From positions 1,078,321,001 to 1,078,385,000 of the forward strand of contig CM057453.1 of NCBI GenBank assembly GCA_016271365.2: DNA of 64,000 bases. The letters are read 5' to 3'. The notes beneath the pieces are model-generated. The model searched no databases. It saw only the letters and a list, made by a program, of their open reading frames with translations, and had not been told where the DNA came from. The DNA comes from Neoceratodus forsteri. Its lineage: Eukaryota; Chordata; Ceratodontiformes; Ceratodontidae. Made by a program: the position numbers and the translations under genes. Shown in pieces: positions 22,020 through 34,400 of this stretch. Positions within the stretch are counted from its first letter, which is position 1. Each line of letters begins with the position of its first letter.

Positions 22020-23960
22020 GATTGCTAGAGACCTATGTTTTGATGGCATAGGATTATACATATTGTTGACTTTCTCCCGAGGTACCATAACTTTGAGTTG
22101 CTGCAAAAAGTCTTGCTTACAGATGTCATGATGGTATCAGATATTGAGAATACCATCTTTTGATGATTTGGGGTATTCAAAACACCATAGCTGGTTGCAT
22201 TAGATGCTTAAGCAATAATGCATGACAGGGTGTGTTTCGTGCTGTGATAAAGTCAAGTCATGCCTCAGGTGGTTGGGCATGAGGTTGCAGGCAAAGTGTA
22301 CCTGTCACCAGAGAAGTGAAGTTATCCCAGAACGACACACACCCTGGAGTGCATTATTGCAATTATAAAATGGCTCATTTGTAAAGAAACAAAGAAATAT
22401 GTTAAAACAATTCTTAAATTAACCTATTTTTGCCAGTAGGTGGAACTGGTGAATACTGCTGTTGTGCTGCATGGTGTGTCTGTGTTATCCAGGAGCAAGT
22501 GTTTTATTTTTGAGTCAACTCCCCCCCCCCACACACACACATAGACACACACACAATGACAGCAAGCACTATAGCTTAGAATTTTTTTGTTGTTGTATTG
22601 TTTACGTTTACATTTCTGCAACTTGTTATGAGAAGCCCTAGCTGCTGATCAGTGCAGTTTAGGAACATCAATCCTGCTTCACATATTTCAGATGTTACCT
22701 GAGAAACGATCACAGACACCTGTGAAAATATCCTCTGGCACTGCCTTATGTGTCTCTCAGTGCTGAAAAATGTTAAATGTCTGTGCTTTCATTGATTTAA
22801 TTTGCCTTTTTTGGCTGCAACAGCGCGGCCAGTTCTTTGAGGAACTGAGCGGTCTGTGTAGTGAACTATGAGTGTGGCAGTTTTAAAGCACACGTGCTAC
22901 AGAAATGGAAATGCCATTTCAGAAGATGGTTTTATTTTGTTATTTAAATGACTTTTCAGTTTGGGGAATACTGGGGGTAGGAGGTTATTGACAGTGTGTG
23001 GCTGTGCCTGGTGGCAACATCATCGAGTGAACACTGGAGATGTGGGGGTTAAAGTCCACGACAGCTTTGACATGAACTGGTGCTGTGATTTTTTTGTTTA
23101 TTGAAATTGTCTTGCTGCTGGACCTTCATACAGTGATGTTATACTGAGATAGCATCACTGTTGAAGGATGGCACCGACCAATCAGAGCCCAGTAAAATTT
23201 CTTGCCATTGTACAATAAGCAATACCACATCTCATGATGACATTATATGTTGGGCAATACCATCTTAATGGTATTGTTGTTAAGACATACCATATTCTCT
23301 CTGGAGAAATGGTCATATTTTTATACAGTACATTTTACAGAGCAAATACAGTATATTTCTTATCACGTCATCAGACATCAAAAGATGACTATGCTGAATT
23401 TTACTTACAGTTCAGCTAGGAAAATTTAATAAGCATATGTTTGCCTAAATCAACACAATAATTCTTCCATTGTTCTTTCAAATCCATATTTTCAATTAGG
23501 TAAGTAATGATATACATACTGTATAACAAGAGCTTCAATCTAATAAATTGAACAGATGCTTCTAACTAGTCACACAGTGGTGACAATGACAGTTTAGGTA
23601 TTTAACAATGTGAGAACTAATAATACATTATATAAAAGTAATGTCTTAAACATTTTAAAGAGGGACTCTAACCAAAAGTGCTAAATTGCAGAATCAGAAT
23701 AAGCATACCCCCAATAAATCTCATACCAAAAATAAGGTTGCTACATTACTTTGTTTTAAAGTTATGAGCTATTTTGATGATTTCACTACCTAGTCAAAAA
23801 AGTCAATTTCATTGAAGAGCCACTGATAATGTCTTCTCCTGAACTCATACTCTAGTTCTCCCTGTCAGAAACCTTATAGAACCTGCTTCTCCAAAGTTTA
23901 AGAAACTGTGGCTATAGTAATCTTTTTTAAAAAAAAAATTATTTAGGGTTGGCTGCAGTG
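22020..23960. other. Unassigned, ~1.9 kb
   Basis: AT-rich. Includes a short C-run plus (CA)n stretch at about 22520-22555. I recognise no coding or repeat family. Confidence 0.4.
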
Positions 23961-23964
23961 CTTG

Positions 23965-24240
23965 CATTTCCAGGATATTCAGATGCATGGCACTGTACTT
24001 TAGAACATGGCAGAAGGTGGTTTTGGAATGCAGCACTGAACCAAGGCATGGAATGTCAAGGTGGTGCACAATTTTAAAATATTGGGGGGACACGCAATCT
24101 CAGAATGTGACAGGGATGTGCCATCTCAAAATGTGCTGAGGCAATCAGTCTCGGAATGCGACATGGACACATATTGAGGAATTTGTGGGGACTGGCAATT
24201 TTGGAATATAGTGGGAATGTACGCTGTCGAAATGTGACAG
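23965..24240 (-). repeat. 26-bp satellite, inverted arm (~10 units)
   Basis: Units here read GGAATGtGaCA...GTGCACAATTTT, the reverse complement of the CACATTCCAAAATTGTGCAT units in the array that follows. Unit boundaries fall every ~26 bp (for example starts near 24028, 24053, 24079, 24105). Divergence is higher than in the main array. Confidence 0.8.
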
Positions 24241-24244
24241 GACA

Positions 24245-26100
24245 CACCATTTATTCTGAAATTGCTTGTCCCTGCCACATTCCTGAATTGTATGCACCCA
24301 CCATATTTCAAAATGGGGCCTCACATCCCCACCACATTCCAAAATTAAGCATCCCAGCCACATTCTAAAATGATGCATCCCTGCTACATTCTAAAATTGT
24401 ACATCCCTTCCCTATTCCCAAATTGCCAGTCCCTACCGCATTCTGAAATGACCCATCTCTGCCAAATTCCACAACTTAATGTCCCCGCAAAAGTTGTGTT
24501 TCAGTGTCACATTCCAAAATTGTCACCGCCACATTCCCAAATTGTGCATCATTCCACATTCTGTAATTATGTATCACCACCACATTCTGAAATTGAGCAT
24601 TACCCGCCAAATTCTGTAACTGAGCTTCATTGCCACATTCCAAAAATATGCATCACCGCCACATTCTGAAATTGTATGTCGCCACCACATTCCGAAATTC
24701 TGTGTCACCACCACATTCCAAAACTGCAAAAATTATGCATCACTTCCACATTCTGAAATTATTTGTCACTGCTGCATTACAAAATTATGCATCACTGCTG
24801 CATTCCAGACCTGTGCGTCACCACCACATTCTGAAACTATGCATCACTGCCATATTCCAAAATTGTACATCACCACCACATTCCAAAATTTTACATCACC
24901 ACCACATTCCAAAATTGTCTGTCACCACCATATTTCAAAAGGTTATGTCACTGCCACATTCCAAAACTGTGCGTCACCACCGCATTCTGAAATTGAGCGT
25001 CACTGCCACATTTTAAACTTGTGCATCACCGTCACATTCTAAAATTATGCATCTCTGCCACATTCCAAAACTGTGTGTCACCTCTGCATTTCAAAACTGT
25101 GCATCACCACTACAATCCAAACTTGTGCGTCACCACCACATTCCAAAATTGTACATCACCGTCACATTCTGAAATTGTACATCACTGCTACATTCCAAAA
25201 TTGTGCGTCACCTCTGCATTTCAAAACTGTGCATCACCACTACATTCCAAACTTGTGCGTCACCACCACATTCCGAAATTGTACATCATTGTCACGTTCT
25301 GAAATTGTACATCACCGCTACATTCCAAAATTGTGCGTCACTGCCACATTTCAAAATTGTGTGTCACCGTCACATTTCAAAATTCTGCAACACTGCCACA
25401 TTCAGAAACTGTGCATCACCACCACATTCTGAAATTGTGCATCACCGCTGCATTGCAAAATTGTGCATCACTGCCACATTCTAAGCCTGTGTGTCACTGC
25501 TACATTCTGAAACTGTGTGTCACTGCAGCATTCCAAACCTCTTTGTCACCAGTGCATTCCTAAATTGTGCGTCACTACCACATTCCAAACCTGTGCATCA
25601 CCACTGCATTCCAAAATTGTGCATCACCACTGCATTCTGAAATTGTGCATCACTGCTGCATTGCAAAATTGTGCATCACTGCCACATTCCAAACCTGTGC
25701 GTCACTGCTACATTCTGAAACTGTGTGTCACCACTGCATTCCAAAACTGTGTGTCACCAATACATTCCTAAATTGTGCATCACTACCACATTCCAAACCT
25801 GTGCATCGCCACTCCCTTCAGAAATTGTGTGTCACCGCTGCATTCCAAAATTGCTTATCACCACCACATTTTGAAATTGTGTTTCACCACCACATTCCAA
25901 AATTGTGCGTCACTGCTACATTCTGAAATTGTGCATCACTGCAACATTCTGAAATTATGTGTTCCAGATACTTTTTGAAACGGTGTCATTGCTGCATTCC
26001 ACAGTTGCAACCTGGTAACATTTCAAAATCTAATACCTGAAGTATTTTAAAAATTGCACACAACTTTTTCATTCTAAAGCCATGTTAGCCACTGCATTCC
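24245..26100 (+). repeat. 26-bp satellite, main array (~67 units)
   Basis: A tandem array with consensus close to TTGTGCATCACCACCACATT followed by CCAAAA. Higher-order periods are visible. Positions 25071-25200 and 25201-25330 are near-identical 130-bp blocks (5 units), and 25451-25658 and 25659-25866 are similar 208-bp blocks (8 units). The unit lacks stops in the forward frames and 26 is not divisible by 3, so all three frames cycle through the same 26-residue pattern and make long but spurious ORFs. Edges are more diverged than the centre. Confidence 0.95.
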
Positions 26101-26715
26101 ATCACCCTCCTCCATCACAATCTACACATTTTGGAAGTGCATGTGCTGACCCCCGTGTCAGTTTTCCTTTTTCAGATGTTTACTACACCTGCAGTTTTAA
26201 GTAATATAGGAGAAAAAAGTCATATAAGATAGTTTGCAGAGAGTGCTAGGTTGTGAGTTCAGGAGATGACATCAGCAGCTCTTCACTGAAACTGGCTTTT
26301 TTAAACAGGCAGTGAATTAAGAGTTACAAAATGACTTGTAACTTTTAAATGAAGTAACTTACAGATCTGATTTTTGGCATGCGGCTGATTGAGGATATGT
26401 TGATCCAAATTCTGAATTTATTGATGACAAAAATGGTGGCCTCAGTCTCTCTTTAACTCACATTGGTTTCATAACAACCAGTAGCGGGAACTGGTTTCAA
26501 AAACCTTCACTAAGCAAAGTTCATAATACCTATGACACACTTTTTTATACATATTCAGCAACACTTTTCTGGACTGTTCCTAAACAAGGTTTGAGATGAC
26601 ACTGAATCTTACACTAAACTTAGTGAAAATACACAGCCATTTCAATCTACAGAAATGACAAGCTGGCTCTTAGAAGAAATAGAACAAAGTTGAAATAGGT
26701 TTCTAATTCAAGTTC
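26100..26715. other. Unassigned spacer
   Basis: AT-rich unique-looking sequence between the satellite and a LINE 3' end. Nothing recognised. Confidence 0.5.
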
Positions 26716-27876
26716 AAACTTGTCCTAACCAGACCACAGCGCAACTTCAATGATGTCCAGCTCAGGTTTCACTCTAATCAACTCTTCCTGAATTCCAAGA
26801 AAACAGTCTTCATGTCCTTTGGCACAAGGAAGAGACTGTCTTTGCTCCCCTTCCTCCCCACATTTCACACCCTGGATGGGACATTGTTGGAGAACTACTC
26901 CTCCTTTAGATACCTCAGGGTCAGGCTCGACCAACACCTCAACTTTTCTGTGTACGTCAAGGCCATCCCAAAGAAGCTGAACCCCAAGATGGAGGCCCTG
27001 TGCCACAATCGTGGCTGCATCCCACTTCCGGCCCAATTTGAAATGGTGAAGAAAATTATCCTCCCAATCCTTGACTACAGCAATGTAGTCTATTGTGCCA
27101 CTCCCAAGACTACCCTAACCAGACTGGGTACCTTCTTCCATGCCTTCTGTCACTTTGCCCTTGGTAGTCCTCCTGGCACTCACCACTGTTGCCTCTACCT
27201 GGATTTGCGCCTCCCCTCCTTACAGGAAAGGAGACAATCCCACTGCGCCAGACTCATGTCTAAATTTCAGTCCCAGTCCCTACCTCCATACCTATCCTCT
27301 GTCCTTTCCATGCCTCCCCACTTCACACTCCCTCAGAACCTCTGACAGTCACTCATTGGCTGTCACTCATAGATCCACCTCTGTTTGCCAGGCAGCCTTC
27401 TCTTATTGCATGCCTAAACTTGGAATTCTCTCCCCCCTGAGATTTGTCATGCCCCCTCTGTCCATCAACTCAGCTCTCTCCACAAAGATAATTTCTGTAC
27501 AGCCTATACGTGCACCTAAATCTCACCCTCCTCTCATTTTCCCTGTCTTAGCATTGGGGACTCCTAAATCCTGGTGTCTGGGTCATCAGTTCCCATCATC
27601 TAGTAGCTCGGTTTAGGGCTCTTTGTGATCTGGCTGCTCACTCTACCTGATTGGCTTTCATGAATTGCAACTGACAGGGTAATGATTTGTGTGTACTGCA
27701 CTGTAATATACTAATTTTCTGATGTATCCATGTATGTACAGTATTGTACTGTGCTACACATTGCTGATATAATGACATTTTGTGTTGTCTCCCATGCCCC
27801 CTCCCCCAGGATGCATCTGGAATTGAGTGGCATTCTGCTCAGTATGCCTTCCTGGTAAAACTTTTAAATAAATAAT
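26716..27876 (+). mobile_element. L2/Rex1-like LINE 3' end (C-terminal RT)
   Basis: A plus-strand ORF (26812-27345) plus upstream in-frame residues gives LFLNSKKTVFMSFG and a SFRYLRVRLDQHLNFSVYVK block after the RT catalytic site. It continues with KIILPILDYSNVVYCATPKT, THHCCLYLDLRLPSLQERR and LPPYLSSVL. The HHC-LY...LPSL..RR..H pattern is characteristic of the RT C-terminal domain of L2/Rex1-group LINEs. The sequence ends in an AATAAATAAT-type tail near 27876. It is 5'-truncated after the catalytic motif and frameshifted near 27345 (a second frame continues to 27616). Confidence 0.8.
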
Positions 27877-27879
27877 TAT

Positions 27880-28620
27880 ATATATGCCCTATATTGCCCA
27901 TACTACCCACATAGATACATCGTGGCCTCCTACTGTCTCACATATATACGTCTCACTTTCCCAGGTTGGCCCAGTAATGAATAAGAAATAAAATCAGTAA
28001 CTGTACTGACACAGTGAAAACTGACATCAATTTATTACACAATAAAGAATTTACAGTAGCTCATGGTTATTGTGTATACAGTACCTTAATAATTTCACAT
28101 GTGTAAAGTATTGTAATGGTACAATGTAGCAGCGACATTTTGTAGTTTTTTACAATGATGACATCATTAACCATGGCGTTGCATGATGGAAAGTACATTA
28201 TTAAATAATAAAGCATTAGTATTATTATTACAGTATACTCTGTGCAGTACTTACAAAAGTAAGCTGCCTTGTGTCTCACACCTGGTCCTTCTGGGTCCCA
28301 GTAGTACATACTGCCCTCCTGGGTTAGGGCCATTGGGATTGGGTGGAGCCAGCACTGGGCCCTGTGACATGGTGAGGGTTAGTCTGTTTTCTTAATTTTC
28401 TCCATTTCTAGCATCTCTGGCTAGCCTTTTGAGACTATATACAGTATGTATTCCAGATGCTGGGACCTCCATGCTGTGCAAAATTCAAAGAGTAAATGCA
28501 TACTAAATAAAGAAAGTCAGGAAAAATTAAACTGATCAAATACATAGTTATCATGTCTAGTTCTGATGTAGCCAGTTTTTAGACTTAGAAATGTTCCTGT
28601 ATTAGCAAGAGTGGCTGCAC
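27880..28620. other. Unassigned spacer
   Basis: AT-rich; nothing coding is recognised and no repeat family was named. Confidence 0.4.
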
Positions 28621-29395
28621 TCTGATATACCATTTGGAGGGAAAGCGGCTGACTGTCACCACGATGGAAAAGGATCTGGAGAGTGAAAACTGACACTAAA
28701 TTGAACAACTCTGAGCAGTGCAGAAGAGCAACTGCTAAAGCAAATAAAATGCTTGGATGTATCACAAGGTGGATAACATCCAGGAGTAGGGAGGTTATAC
28801 TCCCCCTGTACAACTCGCTCATGAGGCAGGCCGCACCTGAAATATTGTGTGCAGTTTGGCACCCTTGCTTGTAGAGGGACATCTCTCTGTTGGAAAGAGT
28901 CTAGTGGTGGGCAACAAAGATGATCCAGGGTCTTGGGGAAATTGCACATGGGGACAGATTTAGAGAGCTGAACATGTACTCCCTGGAGGATAGAAGGGAT
29001 GGAGGGAGATGATAGAATCCTTCAAATATCTGAAAGGGATCAATGGGGTTAAAATGGAGTGTCTGCTTAAATTAAAGGGGGACGGGAGTATGAGAGGCCT
29101 TTGTCTAATACTAGTAGGGGGAAGGTTCAGAGGTGTAGTGAGGGGACATTACTTCAAACAGAGGGTGATGGCACCCTTGAACGTGCTTCCAGAAAAGCTA
29201 ATAGAAATGGAAACTGTAAGGGATGTGACAAGTACAGGGGCATGATACAGGTTGGGGGATGCAAAAAGGGAGGTGAAGCAGCAACGGCAACTTAACAGTG
29301 AGCTGAAGCAAGGGCAGATGAGATAGACCGTTAGGCCTAATCTGCTGGCAACTTTGCATGTATGTATGTATGTATGTATAAGAAGATATTTTTAG
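28620..29395 (+). mobile_element. CR1-type LINE 3' fragment with (ATGT)n tail
   Basis: Plus-strand residues KTDTKLNNSEQCRRATAKAN, KMLGCITRWITSRSREVILP and LYNSLMRQA match the RT C-terminal domain of the 52.5-57.2 kb CR1 (KMNNSETCRTAAAKANRMLG). The 3' UTR ends at about 29360-29385 in an ATGTATGT microsatellite, a typical CR1 8-bp-type tail expansion. Short (about 0.8 kb) and frameshifted. Confidence 0.88.
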
Positions 29396-29399
29396 CACT

Positions 29400-29565
29400 G
29401 CCTTAAGAATCTATTGTACAGCAGCATAATTGATGGAGTAATATTATTTGTATGTATTTAAGTACGTGATTTTGTACCATTTATTGTGTATTCTATTTGG
29501 TTTTATAAATTGTAAAGGTCTAATGTGTCGAACAATAAATTTTGATTGATTGAAACTAAACAGAA
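29400..29565 (+). mobile_element. Possible LINE 3'-tail fragment
   Basis: Non-coding sequence ending in AATAAATTTTGATTGATTGA, a polyadenylation-like signal followed by a short repeated tail, resembling the 3' terminus of a non-LTR element. Family not assigned. Confidence 0.35.
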
Positions 29566-29788
29566 TACGTATTATGATGTCCATGTGAACTGTACTGTAG
29601 TTTGATTGTTAATTTGGTTTACTTTGATGGAAATTTATCTTGAACACTACTTTATTGTTGTCTTCTCCCAACAAACCCACCTGTGCCACCCCAAAAAGAC
29701 CACATACCGCATGGAAACACACTATTTCAAGCCCTGTATTACAATAATCTTTATTCACTTAGTAATTCAATGTGGTTGTTTAAAACTT

Positions 29789-29925
29789 CCAGTGCATACT
29801 GACAAGTCTTAATACCTACAGTACTAGGTATGCCCAGTGCATAGTGACAAGCCTTAACACTTATGGTATCAGGTACACCCAGTGCATACTGACAAGCTTT
29901 AACACCTGCAGTATCAGGTATGCCA
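29789..29925. repeat. 45-bp minisatellite, 3 copies
   Basis: CCAGTGCATA recurs at 29789, 29834 and 29879, exactly 45 bp apart. Between them TGACAAG, TTAA.ACCT and TATCAGGTA-type blocks are conserved. Because 45 is divisible by 3, the minus strand shows an in-frame 15-residue repeat (VKACQYALGVPDT-like), but the ORF is only 64 codons. Confidence 0.9.
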
Positions 29926-30399
29926 GCACCCTGTAGTTTTGTCACACAGCCTGAATCTGTTCTTCAGAAGCTGAAACCTGGGACTTCACTGAGATCCCCT
30001 CCCCCTAAGCCAATATTTGCAAACCTGAAATCACACCTCTGGATGCTGACCGGTTAGGTGTTATAATACAGTATGACACCATAATGATGTGGGATAAACA
30101 AAAAAAAAGTGATCAAAATTAAATTTAAGAGATTCATTCAAATAGCATTACTGACAAAATAGATAAATAAATAAATAACCCATCATTTCACATATTTGTC
30201 AGATTTCCAGTTTATCATAGATTTCTCAGCTGTTCATTTATGCTGACCATTATTAATTTTACGTGGCTGCTGCCAACTTCCAGGGTGCCTACTTTTAAAC
30301 ACGTAGCACCTCATGGCCTATGGCACATGGTAGGGGCCACTTCCCCTGCTCCCACCCAAATGTAGTACATGTTTTCATTACTAGAGATACTAATTCTAA

Positions 30400-31006
30400 G
30401 GCACCAGTGTCCAAAAAAAAATCAGAGTAGCCAGACACTCTGGCTTGCCATTGGCCACTGTCACTAGTTCTAGTTCTCTTGCCTCGCTCTCCTGCACAAA
30501 CAGCATTTCATGAGGAGAAGATATCACGCTAATGTTATTGTCTTCAGTAGAAGGCACAAATGGCACATGTGAGGAACTGCCAGAGTGTATTACTGCTGTG
30601 CCATCTCTGCACCCACTTTGGAATCTGCCCCTTAGATTCCAGAAGCTGTGCGAATGAAACAGTTGATGGTGACTGACTCACACAGTGGTGAAAACACTGG
30701 ACTTTATGTGCCACTGTGCATCTGTAACAGATGGAACATGAAGTCCATTGTTCTTTTGATGCTCCTTACCCTCTCAATCATGTTACACAGTTCATTTCTG
30801 AGTGCTGGCATTAGTTCCACCTGGGCTTGTTCAGACACACCTGGAATTTCCTCTTGGTGCTCCTTGATTTGATCTTCCAGCTGTAATAATGTTTCTCTCT
30901 GGATGTGCTGATTTTTTGCTTGTTCCTTCTTGCTTTTCTGCTCTATTTCTCTGTGAACTTCTGGTTCTATGTACAGCTGACTGGTTTGAGTAGTGCTTGT
31001 GTACAC
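30400..31006 (-). pseudogene. Unidentified minus-strand coding-like remnant with coiled coil
   Basis: A 100-codon ORF (31006-30704) has a charged, heptad-like stretch (VHREIEQKSKKEQAK, LLQLEDQIKEHQEE) followed by MPALRNELCNMIERVRSI. Further minus-strand residues toward 30430 (VPSTEDNNISVISSPHEM) are out of frame. A coiled coil next to acidic low-complexity sequence is reminiscent of the accessory Myb-like proteins of Harbinger transposons. No HTH was found, so the identity is not assigned. Its 5' end overlaps the start of the repeated blocks at 30975. Confidence 0.3.
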
Positions 31007-32100
31007 TGTTTACTTTGACCTTTTTCTGTCATCTCCACCCTCAAAAAGGTTCCTGACAGGGATCAGGCTAAAGGACATGAGAGGGCCCACCAGAAGACTA
31101 ACAGTACTAGAGAAGAAGGAGGGGTGTGTGACCAAGGGCTAAGCAAAACACGTAGTGTTGGAAGGGAGAGGCTGCTGGGTATTTATAGGAGCACTGAGAG
31201 CAGTCACATGACCTCAGAACCACAGGATTTAGTCTTTTAATTCCTGACTGATTTGAGTAGAGCTTGTGCATACTGTTTACTTTGGCCTGCTTCTGTAATC
31301 TCCACTCTTGAAGAGGTGCTCAGCAGAGACTGGGCTAAAGGACATAAAAGGGCCCCAAAACATCTAAGTGTCACTGAACCAAGAACCTTCTCCAACTCAT
31401 GGATGTAGAGCAATTGCACAGAAGAGAGAAAATAAAGCCCAGGTGGAAGAAACCTTTGCAGATCCAAGGCAAATGGTCAGCCCTCCATCTGGGTTTTATC
31501 TATCTAGTCTAAATACTTATCCATACCCTTACTTATGTGTGGTGGAATTTATGACTGATTAGCAGAAGAGCCTGGTGAATTTAATGAAAAAGGCTGGGCT
31601 GTGGAGCTGAAGAAACATTGTTTCAGTGTTCAGTGAATAGCATAGTGCTTGTGTATCCTTACAAATTGTTGGCCTTTCTCTATTCCCACCCTAGGTAGAT
31701 AAGCCAGGTAGTGTGTAGGAAATAGAAGGCCCAGCACCATGGGTAAGTAGCATGCCAGAGGAGGAGGAGGAGGTTAGGAAGGACGGTGGGTGCTTGGATG
31801 CACACTAAGCGCAGGCTGCTGAGAGAGGCTGGAATTTGTACAGGATATGGGAAGAGGCATTTCCCCACATTGAACCATGGGCATTAGCCCTCCCAGTCAA
31901 TGTCTGCTAAATAGCATAGTGCTTGAGTATACTTATGAAGCTTTGGCCTTTCTCTGTTTCTGCATTTGGTAGATACGTCAGGTAGCATGTAGGGAATAGA
32001 AGGCCCCAAAAGATTACCTCCTCCAACTCCAGAGTGCAGCTAGTAGTACACAGGAGAGAAAAAGCCTTCAGTGGAGGAAACAGCTAAACACCCATGGCTA
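30975..32100. repeat. Diverged local repeat, four blocks (267-383 bp apart)
   Basis: Related blocks start near 30978, 31245, 31628 and 31902. Each contains a TAGTGCTTGTGTA-like segment, then (T)GGCCTTTCTCTNTT, CCACC, an (A)GGACAT/AGGAAATA segment and AGAAGGCCC or AGGGCCC. Spacings are uneven (267, 383, 274 bp). A further related piece lies at 34425-34510 (GGCTGCTGGGAGAGGCTGG, CCCCACATTGAGCCA), matching 31815-31895. Confidence 0.65.
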
Positions 32101-34400
32101 CTGACATACCCATCTTCTGAGGAAACTAAGAAGAGATGATCCTATAAGCTAGTATAGTTTCTGGAGCTGGATCAGGACTGACTGATTTGAAGGCTGGCAG
32201 ACTACCTTTTCCACATCTGATGATAAACTGTGAAGGAATCTTATTCTAGAATGTTGAAGAAGCTGCTCCAAGTCAAAAGAAGGTCCTGAAAAGGCATGAA
32301 TGTTGAGGCTAAGTTGATGTGGAGTTTAATGAGGGCAGAAACCTTTATGTTGATATGCATGTCGGTTATCTGTGTGTCATTGAGGCACAGGTCAGGAAGC
32401 ATAAGAAAACTAGGAGCAGTTGTAGAATTCACCAACATTATTTATTCGTACTAGCAGTAACATAGAAAACAAAATTCCTCAGTATAACTATTTAAAAATG
32501 CAGAATAAAATAGAGGAGAGCCATCAGAGTTTTTCTTCAGTCTCTGTGTCCAACTTGCAAGCAATTGCAGCTCTGTATTATAAATAAGTTCTTCCAACCC
32601 CTCATTCTTAACAAGCATCTTCCAGAGTGTTCTTGTATATTTCAGGCAGGTGCTGGCAGGAACACAGTGTGCCTGAACTAAGGCCCCTTTTCCACAGCTT
32701 TTCTGCAAAAGGCTTAAAAATTGCACTCAGGTAACCCCTTGAGTTTCTAATTGCTTTTTACAATCATCTCAAACTATTATTATATGCATGTCAAAAATTA
32801 ACACTGTATAATTTCTAAGCAAAGGGATCCCCAAATTAGTTACATTACCACATAATGATTTGCATATATTTTTATACCAGCAGATATGCAAGGGAGGAAA
32901 ATAGACAGACAAGCAGTAAGAGGCAAATAATTGTGAGACTGTTGGGGTGCTCAAATCCTAGGTCTCACAGGACATTTTGGTTGTGCAATCAGACAGAGAA
33001 GAGACAGGAAAAGGAAGAACAGATCCTTGCATTTAAATACTTTCTCCATAACAACTGTGACAGGGTCCTCTTCAACCCTGTCACACTGTGGTCGAGAGAG
33101 GATAGGAAGGATATGAGCATGTGTGGCAAGATATGAGATGATCGACTCCTTTATCAGATGTCAGTTGATATTGGTCTAGAAGTAGTGTTATTAAACTCCC
33201 ATATGAGATCTTTCGAGTGCTAGGAAGAAGCGATAAGATATTATGATTAATACACTTCTGGATCCTGGAATCTTTTAAGGAATTTAGCAGAGGAGGATGA
33301 TGGAACAGAATTCTCCAGGATGCAGGGATCCATACAGGCTGGAAGATAGAGGAGGGGCCTCTACTCTACACATCCTATTTGTCATAGGACCTTGCACTCT
33401 CTTTAGTGGCAATAGTCTCAGCTGAAACACACATTTATTCTAGTGGCACTGGCCACAACAGAGCACAAAATTCCCATATGGCATAGGATTTAAACATTTC
33501 AATGTGGCAACTGGCCATGACAGAGCACACTGGTGCTCAAAATTAGCACAATCCTCACCAGGGATAAACTTTCTCTTCAGGCATTGGCCACCATCTCCTG
33601 AGTAAGCAGGCACCCTTACAGAACCTGTAGTGCTGAACTGGTTACTCCAGATGGGCGGTTGCCCACATTTTGCTTCCATGTCCATACCCAGCCATTCTTT
33701 CAGAGTTACACCTCAAACTTTTAGTAAAACAGTAGAACTATGTATCCTAGAAGGTCTGTCACATCCTGCATTTGAAAACACTACTTCTGAGTGTAACTTA
33801 AAGCCCTGAACAATGTGCCAAGTCTCTCTGGGGAGTCCACGATTATCAGCCAACTTTAAAACAGATGGGAGAACAGTCTCAAACTAGAACAGAACTTGGT
33901 GTATATTTCCCTGTATCAGAGTACACACCAAAAGAAAACAGGTACATTCCTCCTGGGATACCCAAAGTCAGATTACTCATGGTTGAACACAAATAGGCAG
34001 CTTCAATGTCCTGGATCAAAGTCAAGGGATTGCCCTTTGGATCCATTCTGCAGTCCTTCTCATCTCACAGAGGATGAGAAAAATCAGGAACTCCTGCTAG
34101 GCAATGGTTTCCACCACTTCTCTTGGCAGGCAGATGGTTCTCAGCACTAGGGTAAGAAAATAGGCTCTCCTCACAGACCCCACACTGCAGCTCCTCATTC
34201 TCAACTGCTGACTCTGAACTCCACTCACAGACTAACTGGCAGACTCTGCCAGACTAACTGAAAATTCTAAAGCTCCTCACTCACAGATGCTACCATGGCT
34301 TATGCTGCTGCGAGAGTTCTAAATTACATCACTTCTCTCCTCTCAGCTGAGACACTGCCTTCCCTAACTAGCACTGATACTGATGGGATTCTAATAACCA
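32100..34400. other. Unassigned, ~2.3 kb
   Basis: No ORF above ~93 codons and no recognised domain. Nothing further supported. Confidence 0.4.

Larger units (their letters stand above)
18314..22020 (-). mobile_element. CR1-type LINE, long copy, minus strand
   Basis: This copy runs on the minus strand from an esterase-like ORF1 (22000-21785) through the ORF2 endonuclease (21232-20263) and RT (about 19760-18750) to a 3' UTR ending at 18314 in repeated CATAGAAA. Span ~3.7 kb. The RT retains [18 protein letters not shown] and the catalytic FADD, but frames are broken between domains. It is the same broad family as the copies at 1-2490, 11690-12776 and 52490-57240, judging from the shared GDSMIRG, NMPDTDW and LGCSSRGITSRKREV-like blocks. 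The 5' limit is approximate. Confidence 0.92.

Noticed and set aside
24630..25926. Long satellite ORFs (up to 128 codons) as real His-rich proteins
   Set aside because: All three frames are open with the same cyclic peptide, as expected of a stop-free 26-bp repeat; there is no start/RBS or codon signature.
23965..26100. CRISPR-like array
   Set aside because: Units are directly adjacent without unique spacers, the period is 26 bp, and the surroundings are vertebrate retroelements.
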